A stretch of DNA of 64,000 bases from Spirometra erinaceieuropaei (Eukaryota > Platyhelminthes > Cestoda > Diphyllobothriidea > Diphyllobothriidae): NCBI GenBank assembly GCA_902702965.1, contig CACRXP010001306.1, positions 3,704-67,703 on the forward strand. Reading direction: 5' to 3'. The notes below the pieces were generated by a model, which saw only the letters and a list, made by a program, of their open reading frames with translations, was not told the DNA's origin and did not search any database. Of the stretch, positions 23,640 to 33,154 are shown in pieces (position 1 is the stretch's first letter; every line of letters starts with the position of its first letter). The position numbers and the translations under genes are program-made.

Positions 23640-24845
23640 CACCGTTGATCGAGGGATCCGTGATTGGCATTATACCATAATGCCATCATTTGCCTTTAAC
23701 GTTTGCACGAACTTCCCCTATTCTCTTCTATTAGGACGTCACGTACCTAATAGCAATTATATCTTCATTCTGCGCAGACGTTTTTGTATGCGGACGACCT
23801 TAAAATTGCATATGCATATAACGGGAATACAGTAGCCAAAATTCATAGAACAATTGAAACTGATCTCAGAAAACTCAGCGAATGGAGTAGTCAGTGGCAG
23901 ATGCCCTATTCACCCGAAAAATGCCATCTCCTGATATTTGGCCCACAAAAACTTCCCCCCATAATATTCGAGGATAATGAAATAACAGAGGCCCAATCGG
24001 TCAAAGATTTAGGTCTCAGCTATACAAATACCCTTGATTTATCTCCCCACGTCCAACAAATATCACCGAAATCCACTCGCCTGTGTGGATTCATATGTAA
24101 AAATTTCACCTTAAATGCACTAAGAATACAACTGTTCAAAATGTATGTTTTACCTCTATTAGATTACTGTTCAGTTTTCTTCGGCATAATGCCCTCAGAC
24201 GGCCGAAAGAAACTAGAAGGCATTCAGAGACATTTTACTAGATCTTTGTCTAGAAGTGATGGCATACAGGGTTCATACTTAGAACTATATCATAAATACG
24301 GTCTTCGACCCCTCTGGATCAGAAGACTTCAAAATGGTCTAAACTTTCTATTCAAGGTCACCCACGATCAAGATATTCTCAAAATGAATTTACTTACCAA
24401 CCAAAACGCCCCTAGAAACACCAGAAATAGCAAGGATATTATAAGGATTCCCAAATTCACAAAGTCCCAACGGTCAAATTTCTACAGCATAAGATATGCG
24501 ACTATCTGGAATTCTCTTCCAGGTTATATCCGGAAAAGTCGAACCCTAATCGAATATAAAATAAAAACTAAGAAATTCCTTTCAAATAACAATACATATT
24601 TATTTTTGAATAAGATAGGACATTTTTCAAGTCAATTCTTTGATATTGAATTTGGTCCAAAAGGGTTCTGATGATGCCAGCCGATTGAAAAATAGCGGAA
24701 CATAGCACTAAAAATAATCAAATTTATAAAAGATAGCATCATTGATAAACATAGAACAGATAATGATATTCTTTTTTTCGTCCCTTTCTCGTTTTCATCA
24801 GCTATATCACCTGACACTAAATATCCCTTATAAAGCTAATAAAAT
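23640..24845 (+). pseudogene. LINE-5: 5'-truncated RT end of another LINE type
   Basis: From 23,784 to 24,671 an open frame of 295 codons starts at the catalytic YADD (MYADDLKIAYAYN) and continues through the thumb and C-terminal region (WQMPYSPEKCHLLIFG, KDLGLSYTNTLDL, LFKMYVLPLLDYCSVFFG, ATIWNSLPGYIRKS), ending EFGPKGF. Upstream (23,640-23,780) degenerate sequence in another frame still shows FNVCTNFPYSLLLGRHV, matching the usual FNVYINDLP region before the catalytic box, so a frameshift lies just before 23,784. Its residues differ strongly from LINE-2/3/4, so it is another lineage. No tail repeat is obvious; the 3' limit is a guess. Confidence 0.8.
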
Positions 24846-25149
24846 ATACCCTTCGATAAAACCCTGCATATTAGTCGTGCGTATGTCTATATTAAGGCCA
24901 TATTAAACATATATAAAACTATATTAAGTCATAGTAAACAGTCGACCACTACTCCTATAATTTCACATTAACAAGAACAATATGATACATTATTCAATAG
25001 TATTTTGACAGTTTGGATTGTGACTTACCACTGAATGCTTCTTGCTCCTGATATATAATTATCTTTTCCAGCTCTTAGTCCCGACAACGATGGTATGCCT
25101 CTAGAAAAACACGCAGGAACTGTGCGACCGCCCCCTTACAGCTGGCCAG

Positions 25150-25675
25150 TGTAGCGGCCGAGGACGTCAAGGGTAGCACACACCAGAGTAAGAGAACGCT
25201 GAGAGTAGATCCTGGAGGAGAGTAATCTGAACAGAGTCGTTAGCATCTCTGAATACTCATCCACACGCAACAGAAGAGGGCACGTCAGGAACGGAATACA
25301 GTAAAGTATAACAAGACGGTCATGAGAGATACGTATAATAATAATAGTTACTCGTACAGTTGAAATGAATTACAGCCATCAGATAACCCGTCTGGGTGAA
25401 GAGGCGATACCGACATGCCAGCTAAATAACCGGTGGGGAGCGCAGCGCTGTGGGCAACTGCAGGGGAGGGCCGAGGGAGGTGCCGATGTCGTGAGACGGA
25501 GAGCGAGGCGAGCGTTACGGTACGGTACGGTAAAGGGGGAAGGGATCGGCGGATGAGAGAGGAAGGGACACCGGCCATCTTCGCTGACACACGGTTACGC
25601 CATCTCCACCCGAGGTCCTCACGCCAAAAGTGTCACATCATTCAAACAACTCTGTCCAAGTCCAGGGGCGTTACA
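25150..25675. mobile_element. Solo LTR of a retrotransposon with 4-bp target duplication
   Basis: Starts TGTAGCGGCC and ends GGGGCGTTACA, so it has TG...CA ends and short inverted termini (TGTARCG). It is flanked on both sides by CCAG (25,146-25,149 and 25,676-25,679), a 4-bp target duplication. GC content is higher than the neighbours, and it includes a (GGTAC)n-like spot at ~25,516. No internal gag/pol is present, so it is best read as a solo LTR left by recombination, Ty3/Gypsy being most likely from the duplication size. Short frames inside it are not genes. Confidence 0.7.
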
Positions 25676-25679
25676 CCAG

Positions 25680-26368
25680 ATAGACTGACAACCAGCAACT
25701 AGAGCACACCGAAATTTACCCAACAGGAAAATAATTTCAAGGTCAGGCCGATATCAAAGTTCTTCAGTTGCCATGAAGGACATATTATTCATGCCCCCGA
25801 AGACTACCAAACTGCAAACTTCAATTTTTATATTGTACATATTGTTATTTTTTGAAATTTTCTTTATCATTTTCCCTTAGAACTGAGGTTTTTTTAACTT
25901 AAAACAAACTCTCAATTCGCGCTCTTTTGGCTAACCAGACACCCGAAGCAAATGAAGTCGAAGTGCAGTTGAAATTGACGAGTTTGTATTAGGTTTTTTT
26001 CCTGAGTTCAAAGGGGACGGACAGTGCCCAAGGGGCGCTACAATAAACCTATTCTATTCTAAATAGTCTACGCATACTCGGCGTAGAATCTGCATAGCGA
26101 ATTCTAATTTGCGTTTTAAGGCGGACAAAACTCCTCCATTATTCGTTAACAACCCGTATCTGTCCTCCACCCATTTGTTCCCTTGCCTCTTACCTATTCC
26201 TTTTTTTTCCAGTAACATTCGATGTGCAAGTCTGAGAAGACTTTTTCTGGAAAATAAGACTTTCATTTTTAAAATATGTAAATGATATAAAACGTAAAAT
26301 GCCAATATTACATATGCGCAAATATGGGCAACAAAATGTGCGTTTTCAGGAACCGGGGAAAAATAGTA
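25680..26368. other. No gene seen; possible old LINE tail
   Basis: The stretch ending at about 26,060 with GCTACAATAAACCTATTCTATTC looks like the 3' end of a LINE with a short-repeat tail, but no coding remnant could be joined to it. Confidence 0.35.
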
Positions 26369-26386
26369 ATATATATATATATATAT
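26369..26386. repeat. (TA)n microsatellite
   Basis: About 18 nt of alternating AT, directly abutting the inverted-repeat element that follows. PLE-type elements often sit next to such tracts. Confidence 0.85.
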
Positions 26387-26848
26387 CAGCGAGGAGGGAC
26401 GACAGAGAATGCGGGTAGATTGATACAGCACTGTTTCGGGCTTCTTCTGCCTTCATTCAGCCAATCATAACCCTGACCACCAGCAGCTGAGACCAGAAAC
26501 ACAAACATGCGCACAGACGCACCTGGCGCAGTCGGTCCACCACTGAGGCCTATCAGATGGGTCATAAGCACTTCATCGAACCGAAGTTCATCAGTGCCTC
26601 GCCACCTGTCATTCTCTGTCGCTGCAGATCGGGTATTTATCAAACTTCGGTTCGATGAAGTGCTTATGACCCATCTGGTAGGCCTCAGTGGTGGACCGAC
26701 TGCGCCAGGTGCGTCTGTGCGCATGTTTGTGTTTCTGGTCTCACCTGCTGGTGGTCAGGGTTATGATTGGCTGAATGAAGGCAGAAGAAGCCCGAAACAG
26801 TGCTGTATCAATCTACCCGCATTCTCTGTCGTCCCTCCTCGCTGCTAT
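26387..26848. mobile_element. Inverted-repeat, ribozyme-bearing element (head-to-head pLTR-like copies)
   Basis: The arm at 26,387-26,580 is almost perfectly repeated in reverse at 26,655-26,848 (shared GAGGAGGGACGACAGAGAATG end, GGTCCACCACTGAGGCC, CACTTCATCGAACCGAAG), with about 60 bp between. Each arm carries a hammerhead-like motif (26,418-26,466 minus and 26,765-26,813 plus). The protein-like frames here repeat the same peptide on both strands and are by-products. Head-to-head terminal repeats are typical of PLE insertions, and the same layout occurs beside the PLE at 30,160-30,335. Confidence 0.75.
26765..26813 (+). ncRNA. Hammerhead-like motif, family D (mirror copy at 26,418-26,466 on minus)
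   Basis: Plus strand: stem I GATTGG...TCAATC (six pairs, one G-U), core CTGAATGA, helix II GGC-AGAAGAA-GCC, GAA, helix III ACAG-TG-CTGT, then A at the cleavage position. All three helices form. The core has one extra A compared with CUGANGA, which may abolish or slow cleavage. The left arm has the same motif in reverse. Confidence 0.6.
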
Positions 26849-26962
26849 TATGACTTGGCCGACTTCGGCCTGGTAATTGGTTGCCTGTTCGTGACCTTTG
26901 CCACACATACGGAGCTTGTTTGCTTTGTGAAGCCAATAGATCGGTGTGCGCCCATTCCTGAT

Positions 26963-26963
<1 letters not shown>
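26849..26963. other. Short spacer with a GGCCGA/TCGGCC hairpin
   Basis: Between the inverted-repeat element and the long TA tract. A perfect six-pair hairpin GGCCGA-CT-TCGGCC lies near 26,857-26,870. No known function assigned. Confidence 0.4.

Positions 26964-27000
<37 letters not shown>
26964..27000. repeat. (TA)n microsatellite
   Basis: About 36 nt of alternating TA immediately before the left end of the intact PLE. A second TA tract (30,331-30,346) closes its right side, which suggests insertion into a TA microsatellite. Confidence 0.9.
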
Positions 27001-27002
<2 letters not shown>

Positions 27003-27156
27003 CTGATTGAAGCAAAAATGCGCGTTCCCGGATATAACTGAGAAGATAAGGCGATCGCAGGAACCATAGGTATATTTGCCTGACGTTTCGAAAGCAAACA
27101 AGCTTCCATCATCGGAGGTGGTTTGCGTACTGCACGTCACAGTATTTATGGGTTTT
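27001..27156 (-). repeat. PLE-B downstream pLTR with hammerhead-like motif (27,078-27,118)
   Basis: Direct repeat of 30,000-30,160. The minus strand holds CCT-CCGATGA-T, helix II GGAAGC-TTGTTT-GCTTTC (six pairs including one G-T), GAA, the self-complementary ACGT, C, then AGG pairing with CCT. Core position 4 is C where the hammerhead consensus has U. All three PLE-B copies share this change. Confidence 0.75.
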
Positions 27157-27371
27157 TGTTCTTCGTGCTGGCGTGTCACTGACTGCCAGCGCGCTGCATC
27201 TCAAGGCTTGGCGATTTGTTGTCATGGCGGCAACGGTTCCTCCTCATTCTTTGTCGGGTGTGAGAAGGGGAGCGGCATCAGGGCGACCGCGGCCACTGCT
27301 CTTGTTCGCATTGTCCGTTGTCTGCCCTCCGCGCATCTCGCCTTCCTGCCCTGTTCGCACACGCCCGTACC

Positions 27372-27522
27372 CGTGTGGACGGTGGTTATCATGCTAGTGT
27401 TGACGTCGGGTTGGGGGTGCCTGTCGCTGTCGTGGGTTCCCGCCTCGCTGCCCCGTTCCCACCTGTCCGTAACTGTGTTGATGGTGGTTGTCATGCCGGT
27501 GTTGACGTCGGGCTGGGGGGTT
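27372..27522 (-). repeat. Imperfect tandem duplication in the PLE-B 3' region
   Basis: Two related ~43-bp stretches spaced about 103 bp apart (27,372 and 27,475), sharing GGTGGTTRTCATGC and GTGTTGACGTCGGG. They lie between the ORF stop and the downstream pLTR. No function can be assigned. They make the opposite strand appear open for a long way. Confidence 0.6.
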
Positions 27523-27723
27523 CTGTCACTGTCTGGCGCTCTTTCCAGGGGCTGGCGTCTGTCTGTGTTCGGACCCAGAAGGCGGTCTCCTAGGTTTGTG
27601 TTCGTCGCCGGTTGTCCCCTGGTTTCGTCGGTTCCCGATTCCTGTCTATGCCCGTCTGTGTTCCCGCTGGGTTTGGGTTCGACTGCTGCCGTCTCTGGCC
27701 TGACGCCTCGTCGGAAGCCCTGC

Positions 27724-29964
27724 TTATTGGTAGGCGGCCGGCAAAGTTACGCAGCGGTTGATCGGGGTAGTTGTGGTGCGCCAGGCTTCGAGCGTCTCCC
27801 TGATCGTTTGATCGCTCCCTTGGCCCAAGACTTCGACGTCTTGGAAGGCGAAGGCATGGTCAAAAGCTGCGCAATGTTCCGCCACCAGCGAGAGCTGATC
27901 CATTCTTCTCACCGCTCTTGCATGCTCGTCCATGCGGGTCTGCAATCTCTTCCCAGTTTCCCCAACGTAGTTGGCTTCGCAGGCACTACACGGGATCCGA
28001 TAGACAACATTGGCGGTTTCGCCTCGTGGCAGGGGCGTTTTTGGTCTCATGACCAGACGTCTAATTGTCGCTTCGGGTTTATGGGCGATGCCGATACCCA
28101 ATGGTTGCAAAATACGAGCAACTGCCTCGGAAACATTCGCAATGTATGGCAGCGCTCGCCAGACTTTCGGCTGATTTGCCGTTGACTTCATGGTTGCTCT
28201 GGACAGTCTGCTGCGTTCAATAAAGCTGCGGGGGTAACCGTTGGAGGTGCACATCCGCCGTAGATAGTGGAATTCGGCTATCTTGTCGGCCGGTTCGCTG
28301 CAGTGAGTGTCAACTCTCTTGTAAAGAGATCGAACACAGCTTCGTTTGTGACACAGCGGATGATTGCTGTGGTAGGACAGGACCTGGCGCGTGTTAGTGG
28401 CCTTTCTGTAGACCGTCGTTTTCAGGCTCCCGCTGACCTTGCGATGGACCAGAACGTCTAGAAAGGCGATCTGTTTGTTGTTCTCTGTCTCCATGGTGAA
28501 TTGAATATCGGGAAGAACAGAGTTCAGTAGCGCGTGAAAATTCAGTACCATTTCCCGTTTGAGAACGACGAAAGTGTCGTCCACATACCGCGCCCAAAAC
28601 TTTGGTTTGTATATTGCGAACACCGACGTCTCTAACCTTTGAAGAACAGCTTCAGCGATAAAACCGGATAGTGGTGAGCCCATCGGCGTACCTTTGATTT
28701 GCTCGTATACCGTCCCTTCAAATGTGAAGAATGTTTGGAGGCAGTATTTAAGCAGTTGGACAAGGTGTCCCCGCTTCGGGGTATTGTTTGCCTCCGTGTA
28801 TTGGCCTTCGAGGAGGTCGCTGACAGTTTCAATTGCCAAATCCTTCGGGATCGAGGTGAAAAGCGAAGTTACATCGAACGACACCATGACCTCGTCTGTG
28901 TCAATTTGCAGCCCTTTCAGTCTTTCCAGGAAGTGGACGGATGAACGGACTGTCGTGTCGGAGCCCGAGGTGAGGCTGTTCAGGCGTCGGAACACCAATT
29001 TGGCCAGGTTGAATGTGGGTGTCCCGCGCAAAGACACGATGGGACGGAGTGGGGCACCAGCTTTGTGTATTTTGGGCAGCCCATAGAACCTCGCCATGGC
29101 AGCATCGGTCGGTTTGGTGGCCAGTCGTTCTGCCCTGCTCATTGCGCCATTATTTTGTAGCATGGTGAGCGTCGTGTTTATTTGCGTCACCAGTTTCTTC
29201 ATCGGGTCCCTATCACATTTGACGTACGTTTGCCTGTCCTCAAGCAAGGCATTGGCTTTCTGGAGGTACTCGGTCTTGTCAAGTATAACTGTCGATCGCG
29301 CTTTGTCTGCCGGTAGGATCACGATACTCTTGTCTGCCTTCAGCGTCCTGAGGGCATCCTGCTGCGCTCTCGGGATGACCAATCGCGGTTTGCGTGTCAT
29401 AACCAAGGACGTGACTTGTTGCCGAATGAGGTGCTGTGTCTCAGCTGGCTCTTGGGAGTGTTTTAGAACCGACTCAATCGTGGCCACGAGATTCACCGGG
29501 TCAGCGTCCGAGATGTTGAAACCGGCAGCATGCCTCAGCACCTGAATCTGCTCTGGCTTAAATTCTTTGGAGGATAGATTGCGGACCAGTACATCGTTGT
29601 CGTCTTGTGTAGCAGAGCTTAATTTTTGGAATTTGGCCATCAATTCCCTATCGCGTTTGGATCTTAGTTCTCTGGCCCGTTGGCCGATCACTTGGCTGAG
29701 GAGTGTTGTCTCGTTCTCGCCAACGAGCTCCGAGCACCTTGAAGATGACTGGCTCAAAACTCCTCGGTATTTCTGCAGTCGAAAATGACAGTCCTGGAGG
29801 AGTACTCGAGTCATTCGCCTGCCGTGTTGCATAACCCATCGTCTCGCAAGTCTTGTGTTCACCGGTGGCTTGTAGGACAAGCTCTTCGGTAGCACTCGGC
29901 TGTCGAGGCATCTGTGAAGGAATTCGATTTGTGCGTACGTTGAAGACACGCGAAGGTCTCCCAT
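27724..29964 (-). CDS. PLE-B protein: reverse transcriptase with C-terminal GIY-YIG endonuclease
   Basis: An uninterrupted 746-codon ORF. RT motifs in order: YGLPKIHKAGAPLRPIVS (294-311), SFDVTSLFTSIP (362-373), GTPMGSPLSGF (425-435), catalytic YVDD (460-463) and QIAFLDVLVHR (498-508). The GIY-YIG nuclease follows with Y655, a two-cysteine spot PCSACEANYVGETG (658-671), R677/H681 and glutamate E723 in RETLEAW. Such proteins nick chromosomal DNA and reverse-transcribe the element's RNA at the nick; PLE RTs are sister to telomerase. The first Met (29,964) lies 36 nt from the upstream pLTR, and the N-terminal extension is basic and helical. All catalytic residues are present and there is no stop, so this copy may be competent. 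The copy at 657-1,620 is its dead relative. Confidence 0.93.
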   Translation of the reverse strand: MGDLRVSSTYAQIEFLHRCLDSRVLPKSLSYKPPVNTRLARRWVMQHGRRMTRVLLQDCHFRLQKYRGVLSQSSSRCSELVGENETTLLSQVIGQRARELRSKRDRELMAKFQKLSSATQDDNDVLVRNLSSKEFKPEQIQVLRHAAGFNISDADPVNLVATIESVLKHSQEPAETQHLIRQQVTSLVMTRKPRLVIPRAQQDALRTLKADKSIVILPADKARSTVILDKTEYLQKANALLEDRQTYVKCDRDPMKKLVTQINTTLTMLQNNGAMSRAERLATKPTDAAMARFYGLPKIHKAGAPLRPIVSLRGTPTFNLAKLVFRRLNSLTSGSDTTVRSSVHFLERLKGLQIDTDEVMVSFDVTSLFTSIPKDLAIETVSDLLEGQYTEANNTPKRGHLVQLLKYCLQTFFTFEGTVYEQIKGTPMGSPLSGFIAEAVLQRLETSVFAIYKPKFWARYVDDTFVVLKREMVLNFHALLNSVLPDIQFTMETENNKQIAFLDVLVHRKVSGSLKTTVYRKATNTRQVLSYHSNHPLCHKRSCVRSLYKRVDTHCSEPADKIAEFHYLRRMCTSNGYPRSFIERSRLSRATMKSTANQPKVWRALPYIANVSEAVARILQPLGIGIAHKPEATIRRLVMRPKTPLPRGETANVVYRIPCSACEANYVGETGKRLQTRMDEHARAVRRMDQLSLVAEHCAAFDHAFAFQDVEVLGQGSDQTIRETLEAWRTTTTPINRCVTLPAAYQ

Positions 29965-29999
29965 CGTCGTGCTGACTCTAGCGCTTCGCGCCCGTAGAT

Positions 30000-30160
30000 A
30001 TTGCTGATTGAAACAAAAATGCGCGTTCCCGGATACAACTGAGAAGATAAGGCGATCGCAGGAACCATGGATCTATTTGCCTGACGTTTCGAAAGCAAAC
30101 AAGCTTCCATCATCGGAGGTGGTTTGCGTATTGCACGTCACAGTATTTATGGGTTTTTGA
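30000..30160 (-). repeat. PLE-B upstream pLTR with hammerhead-like motif (30,079-30,119)
   Basis: Direct repeat of 27,001-27,156, upstream of the ORF on the minus strand, so probably holding the promoter. It carries the same hammerhead-like fold with the C at core position 4. Differences from the other pLTR are few (for example AAACAAAAATG against AAGCAAAAATG), which supports a young insertion. Confidence 0.8.
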
Positions 30161-30335
30161 GATGGCCTTGAGATGCAGCGCGCTGGCAGTCAGTGACACG
30201 CCAGCACGAAGAACAAAAACCCATAAATACTGTGACGTGCAGTACGCAAACCGCCTCCGATGCTCGAAGCTAGTTTGCTTTCGAAACGTCAGGCAAATAT
30301 ACCTATGGTTCCTGCGATCGCCTTATCTTCTCATA
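30160..30335 (+). repeat. Inverted pLTR fragment beside PLE-B, with hammerhead-like motif (30,254-30,294)
   Basis: Reverse complement of about 27,001-27,212 (shared GCGCGCTGGCAGTCAGTGACA, CGTGCTGG, AACAAAAACCC). The motif here has a changed start (CCTCCGATGCTCGAAGC), so helix II is altered. Penelope insertions often carry such an inverted partial copy at the 5' side. Confidence 0.8.
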
Positions 30336-30353
30336 TATATATATGTATGTATA

Positions 30354-33154
30354 GGGATGCCGTTTTAAAGATGAGTTGGAGGACTGACCGGCCCACGGAA
30401 TGGATTGTTCGAAGTTTCGTTGGCGTCGTTTAAAATCCTATAGGATGACATTAATTGCTGTGGTAACTGGAATGTTGTATGTGAGCTGACTAATGGTACA
30501 GGAACACGAGTTACAGTTACTAACGACATAAAAAGACCACCAACCGTCCACACACAGTGACATCGATGCCTTATTCCCACGCTTCTGTAGTCTGACGTAG
30601 GCCTTCCCAGAGGCAATCCAGCAGTTCCTTTCCAGTTGGTGTTTGTAGCAGTTCTGCGTAGAATTCCATATTGCGAAGGCATCTATGTTGTTACCTAACC
30701 TACTACGATCACACCATAGGCCATCGATCCAAAGAAAGCTCGTTTAATTTAATTTAATTTAATTTATTAAATGCCAGTTTACAGGCATTGTCAAGGAAAG
30801 CGATTAAACACAAATCCGACCAGTTTGCCCTGGGGCCGGCCGTAAAATGATAACTGCAAAGTTATTCTGTCGTGGGACAGGGTATTGAATATCCTGTCGA
30901 TGAAGCCAGTAACAGCGTCCCCGCCGTCGGATGTTAAGGTCGAAAAATAGTGGCAAACTTGCAATAAATGGGTGTATTTACCACCTACTGTCGGGAGAAT
31001 GAGTCTGAAATGGCGCTAGTGAACACACACAACTCCTGTTGGGTCGCCATGTCTTGAAACACGGGCCAATGAGGCGCTGGAGTGGGCGTCGAGCTACAGA
31101 AGTTCGCACGCGCATTACGTCTTTCACAAAAGGACATCCAATTGCGGCTTCCTTTCCTGCATCGTTTTAGCAGTCCGGACAAGGTGGTGCATCATCCACC
31201 GTAAGCAATTCTTCAGGGACGACCCCCTCCAACAGGAAGATGAATGCCGATGTCGGCGTATGTGGCGTCCGCTGCTGGTACTTCTGGAGAACAGTTCAGA
31301 TGGGTAGATGAGTACCTGCGTATGGTGGCGATGTGCCAAAGGGCAACGTGCAGCTGGAGTCATTATCTTCTGCCTCTGATTTCTGAAAGGGAAGGGATGT
31401 TAGTTAAGTCGCGACCCTGCCGAAGATGATAACAATTTCGATACTGTCCACAGACCTCCCTTCTCATAAGGATCTTTCACTGATCATTTCGGCTGCTTCT
31501 TACGATTATCTTCTTCGATGTCAGACATAGCAATCCCCAACCCAACAGTACATTAAGGGATTAGGAGAGTTAAAACTATGCAAAAATTCACTGTCTCTCT
31601 TCATCATCCACAAAGCAATATCTAAGGGGCTGTTGGGTCGCAGGTTACATGGATAGTGATCTATGAGCGGTGAGAGGTACAGTGAGACCCCAATGATTAA
31701 GTTGGAATATGTGGAAAGGTTATCGCCCGACTTTGTCAGCAAAACTACCGGGAACGCTCAACGCTGCCAGTATTCCATGTACCAGCGTCCGTTGGTTTCA
31801 GTTAAGAGGAAGTGTTCATCGATGGGGAGGCAAACATATTTGCGAACGGCTGAGGACAGCGGGTATGTGTTGACGATTGTCCCCAACCTGCCTTTAAAAC
31901 TTTAATATTCGATGAGCGCATAGGATTTTCCAAATAATCTTCACCATTCTCATAGACGACATAACCTTGTCCTGCATTTCTCCGTGGGTATCTTATTATG
32001 CTCTTGATTCACAGTCATTTGCCCTCGACTGCTAACGATACCCCTGGTGGAATCTTACCAATGATAAATCCTTCTTTCTAAATTGACTCAAATTGTGTAA
32101 ACCGCCGGCTGGCGGTAGTGTACCGTTGCAATGTTCATTGTTAAATGTCCACTCTGCCGGATATGGTAAGGTGTGCCGCTAAGCCTGCAGCGGCTGCAAT
32201 GGCTTTCTAAGCATACGTTTCAGTTTGCATGAGAAGCTTTCGAAAGAAAGAGGCGAGAATCTAGCAAGCGGACCATGTCGCAAAATATCGTCCGGTAGGC
32301 GCATGATGTTGTGAACACGATACACCGTTTCTAATTTACCATATACTGCCGAAAATCTGTAAACGAACATCTTTAGCAGGTTACTGACTTAGAATATACA
32401 CTGTCTGCAAGAATGCGGGTGAACTAGACAATGTATAACTGTTAACAATAGCATAAACTTTTTCCAGTACTTCCTAGGAAGAATACCTCTGAGGACTACC
32501 AATCCTGCAAAAAGCAAGAACAGGCGAAGCTACTAACGCTTCCATATGACCAAATAACTAAGACACTTAGGGAGCTGCGAAAATTGTTTGCGGCACATGT
32601 GGATTTAGGCTCTTAACCTATCATTTACTGTGCTTACTGCTGCAGCTGACACCCTGAAGGCCTTTTCCCGTGCACTTTGTAGTCATAAGTTCAGAAGCCT
32701 TCTCATTACGCCTAGGTACACTAAAGAAAGGGGATCTAGATGAAAGGAGCTAACCATTCCTACATTGCACACCAGCAATGGCAACTCGCTAATGCGGTGG
32801 CAGTCATCGCGGTGGATAAAAATCCTCATCCGCTTTAACATGTTCAGATGCCTTATTGCACACTACCTTGCCAACGCATTCGTCCCTACATAGCATCTTT
32901 CGCAGACATAGTACGCATTGGCGTTTTAATTTGCTCGATAAAGGCCCTAGCTGGGGCATCACGGATTACAACGCCCAATTTGAAGTGCCGTGTTCGGTCA
33001 ATGTCATCCACACGCAGACCCGACCTAGCCAGAAATAACAATTCTCCAGTCAACGGTCCGCAAAAAGGACTGCAGATCCGAGGGCTTACCGAAGCCGTAA
33101 TAAATACCTACAAACAATATTTAACTAGTAAATGGTGCCATTACTAAACCTAAG
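30354..33154. other. No gene seen; one (TTTAA)n tract
   Basis: A (TTTAA)n microsatellite lies at 30,743-30,768. The rest shows no exon with splice framing and no recognised element. Frames of up to 105 codons on both strands lack any domain. Confidence 0.45.

Larger units (their letters stand above)
27001..30335 (-). mobile_element. PLE-B: complete Penelope-like element
   Basis: On the minus strand: an inverted pLTR fragment (30,160-30,335), upstream pLTR (about 30,000-30,160), ORF (29,964-27,724), 3' untranslated region, and downstream pLTR (27,156-27,001). The two pLTRs are direct repeats of about 155 bp with only a few differences (shared TTGCTGATTGAA, GATAAGGCGATCGCAGGAACC and CACAGTATTTATGGGTTTTT). 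The inverted piece matches 27,001-27,212 in reverse. This pLTR plus inverted-tail layout, microsatellite targets and a single RT/GIY-YIG ORF are the hallmarks of Penelope elements. Confidence 0.92.

Noticed and set aside
26386..26965. Matching ORFs with VISTSSNR and GGPTAPGASVRMFVFL on both strands
   Set aside because: By-product of the inverted repeat; the peptide is the same DNA read in two directions.
27076..28185. Open plus-strand frame of 369 codons opposite the PLE
   Set aside because: It spans the PLE 3' UTR and the antisense of the GIY-YIG end; no domain, and composition follows the antisense of the real ORF. The same holds for 29,096-29,545.
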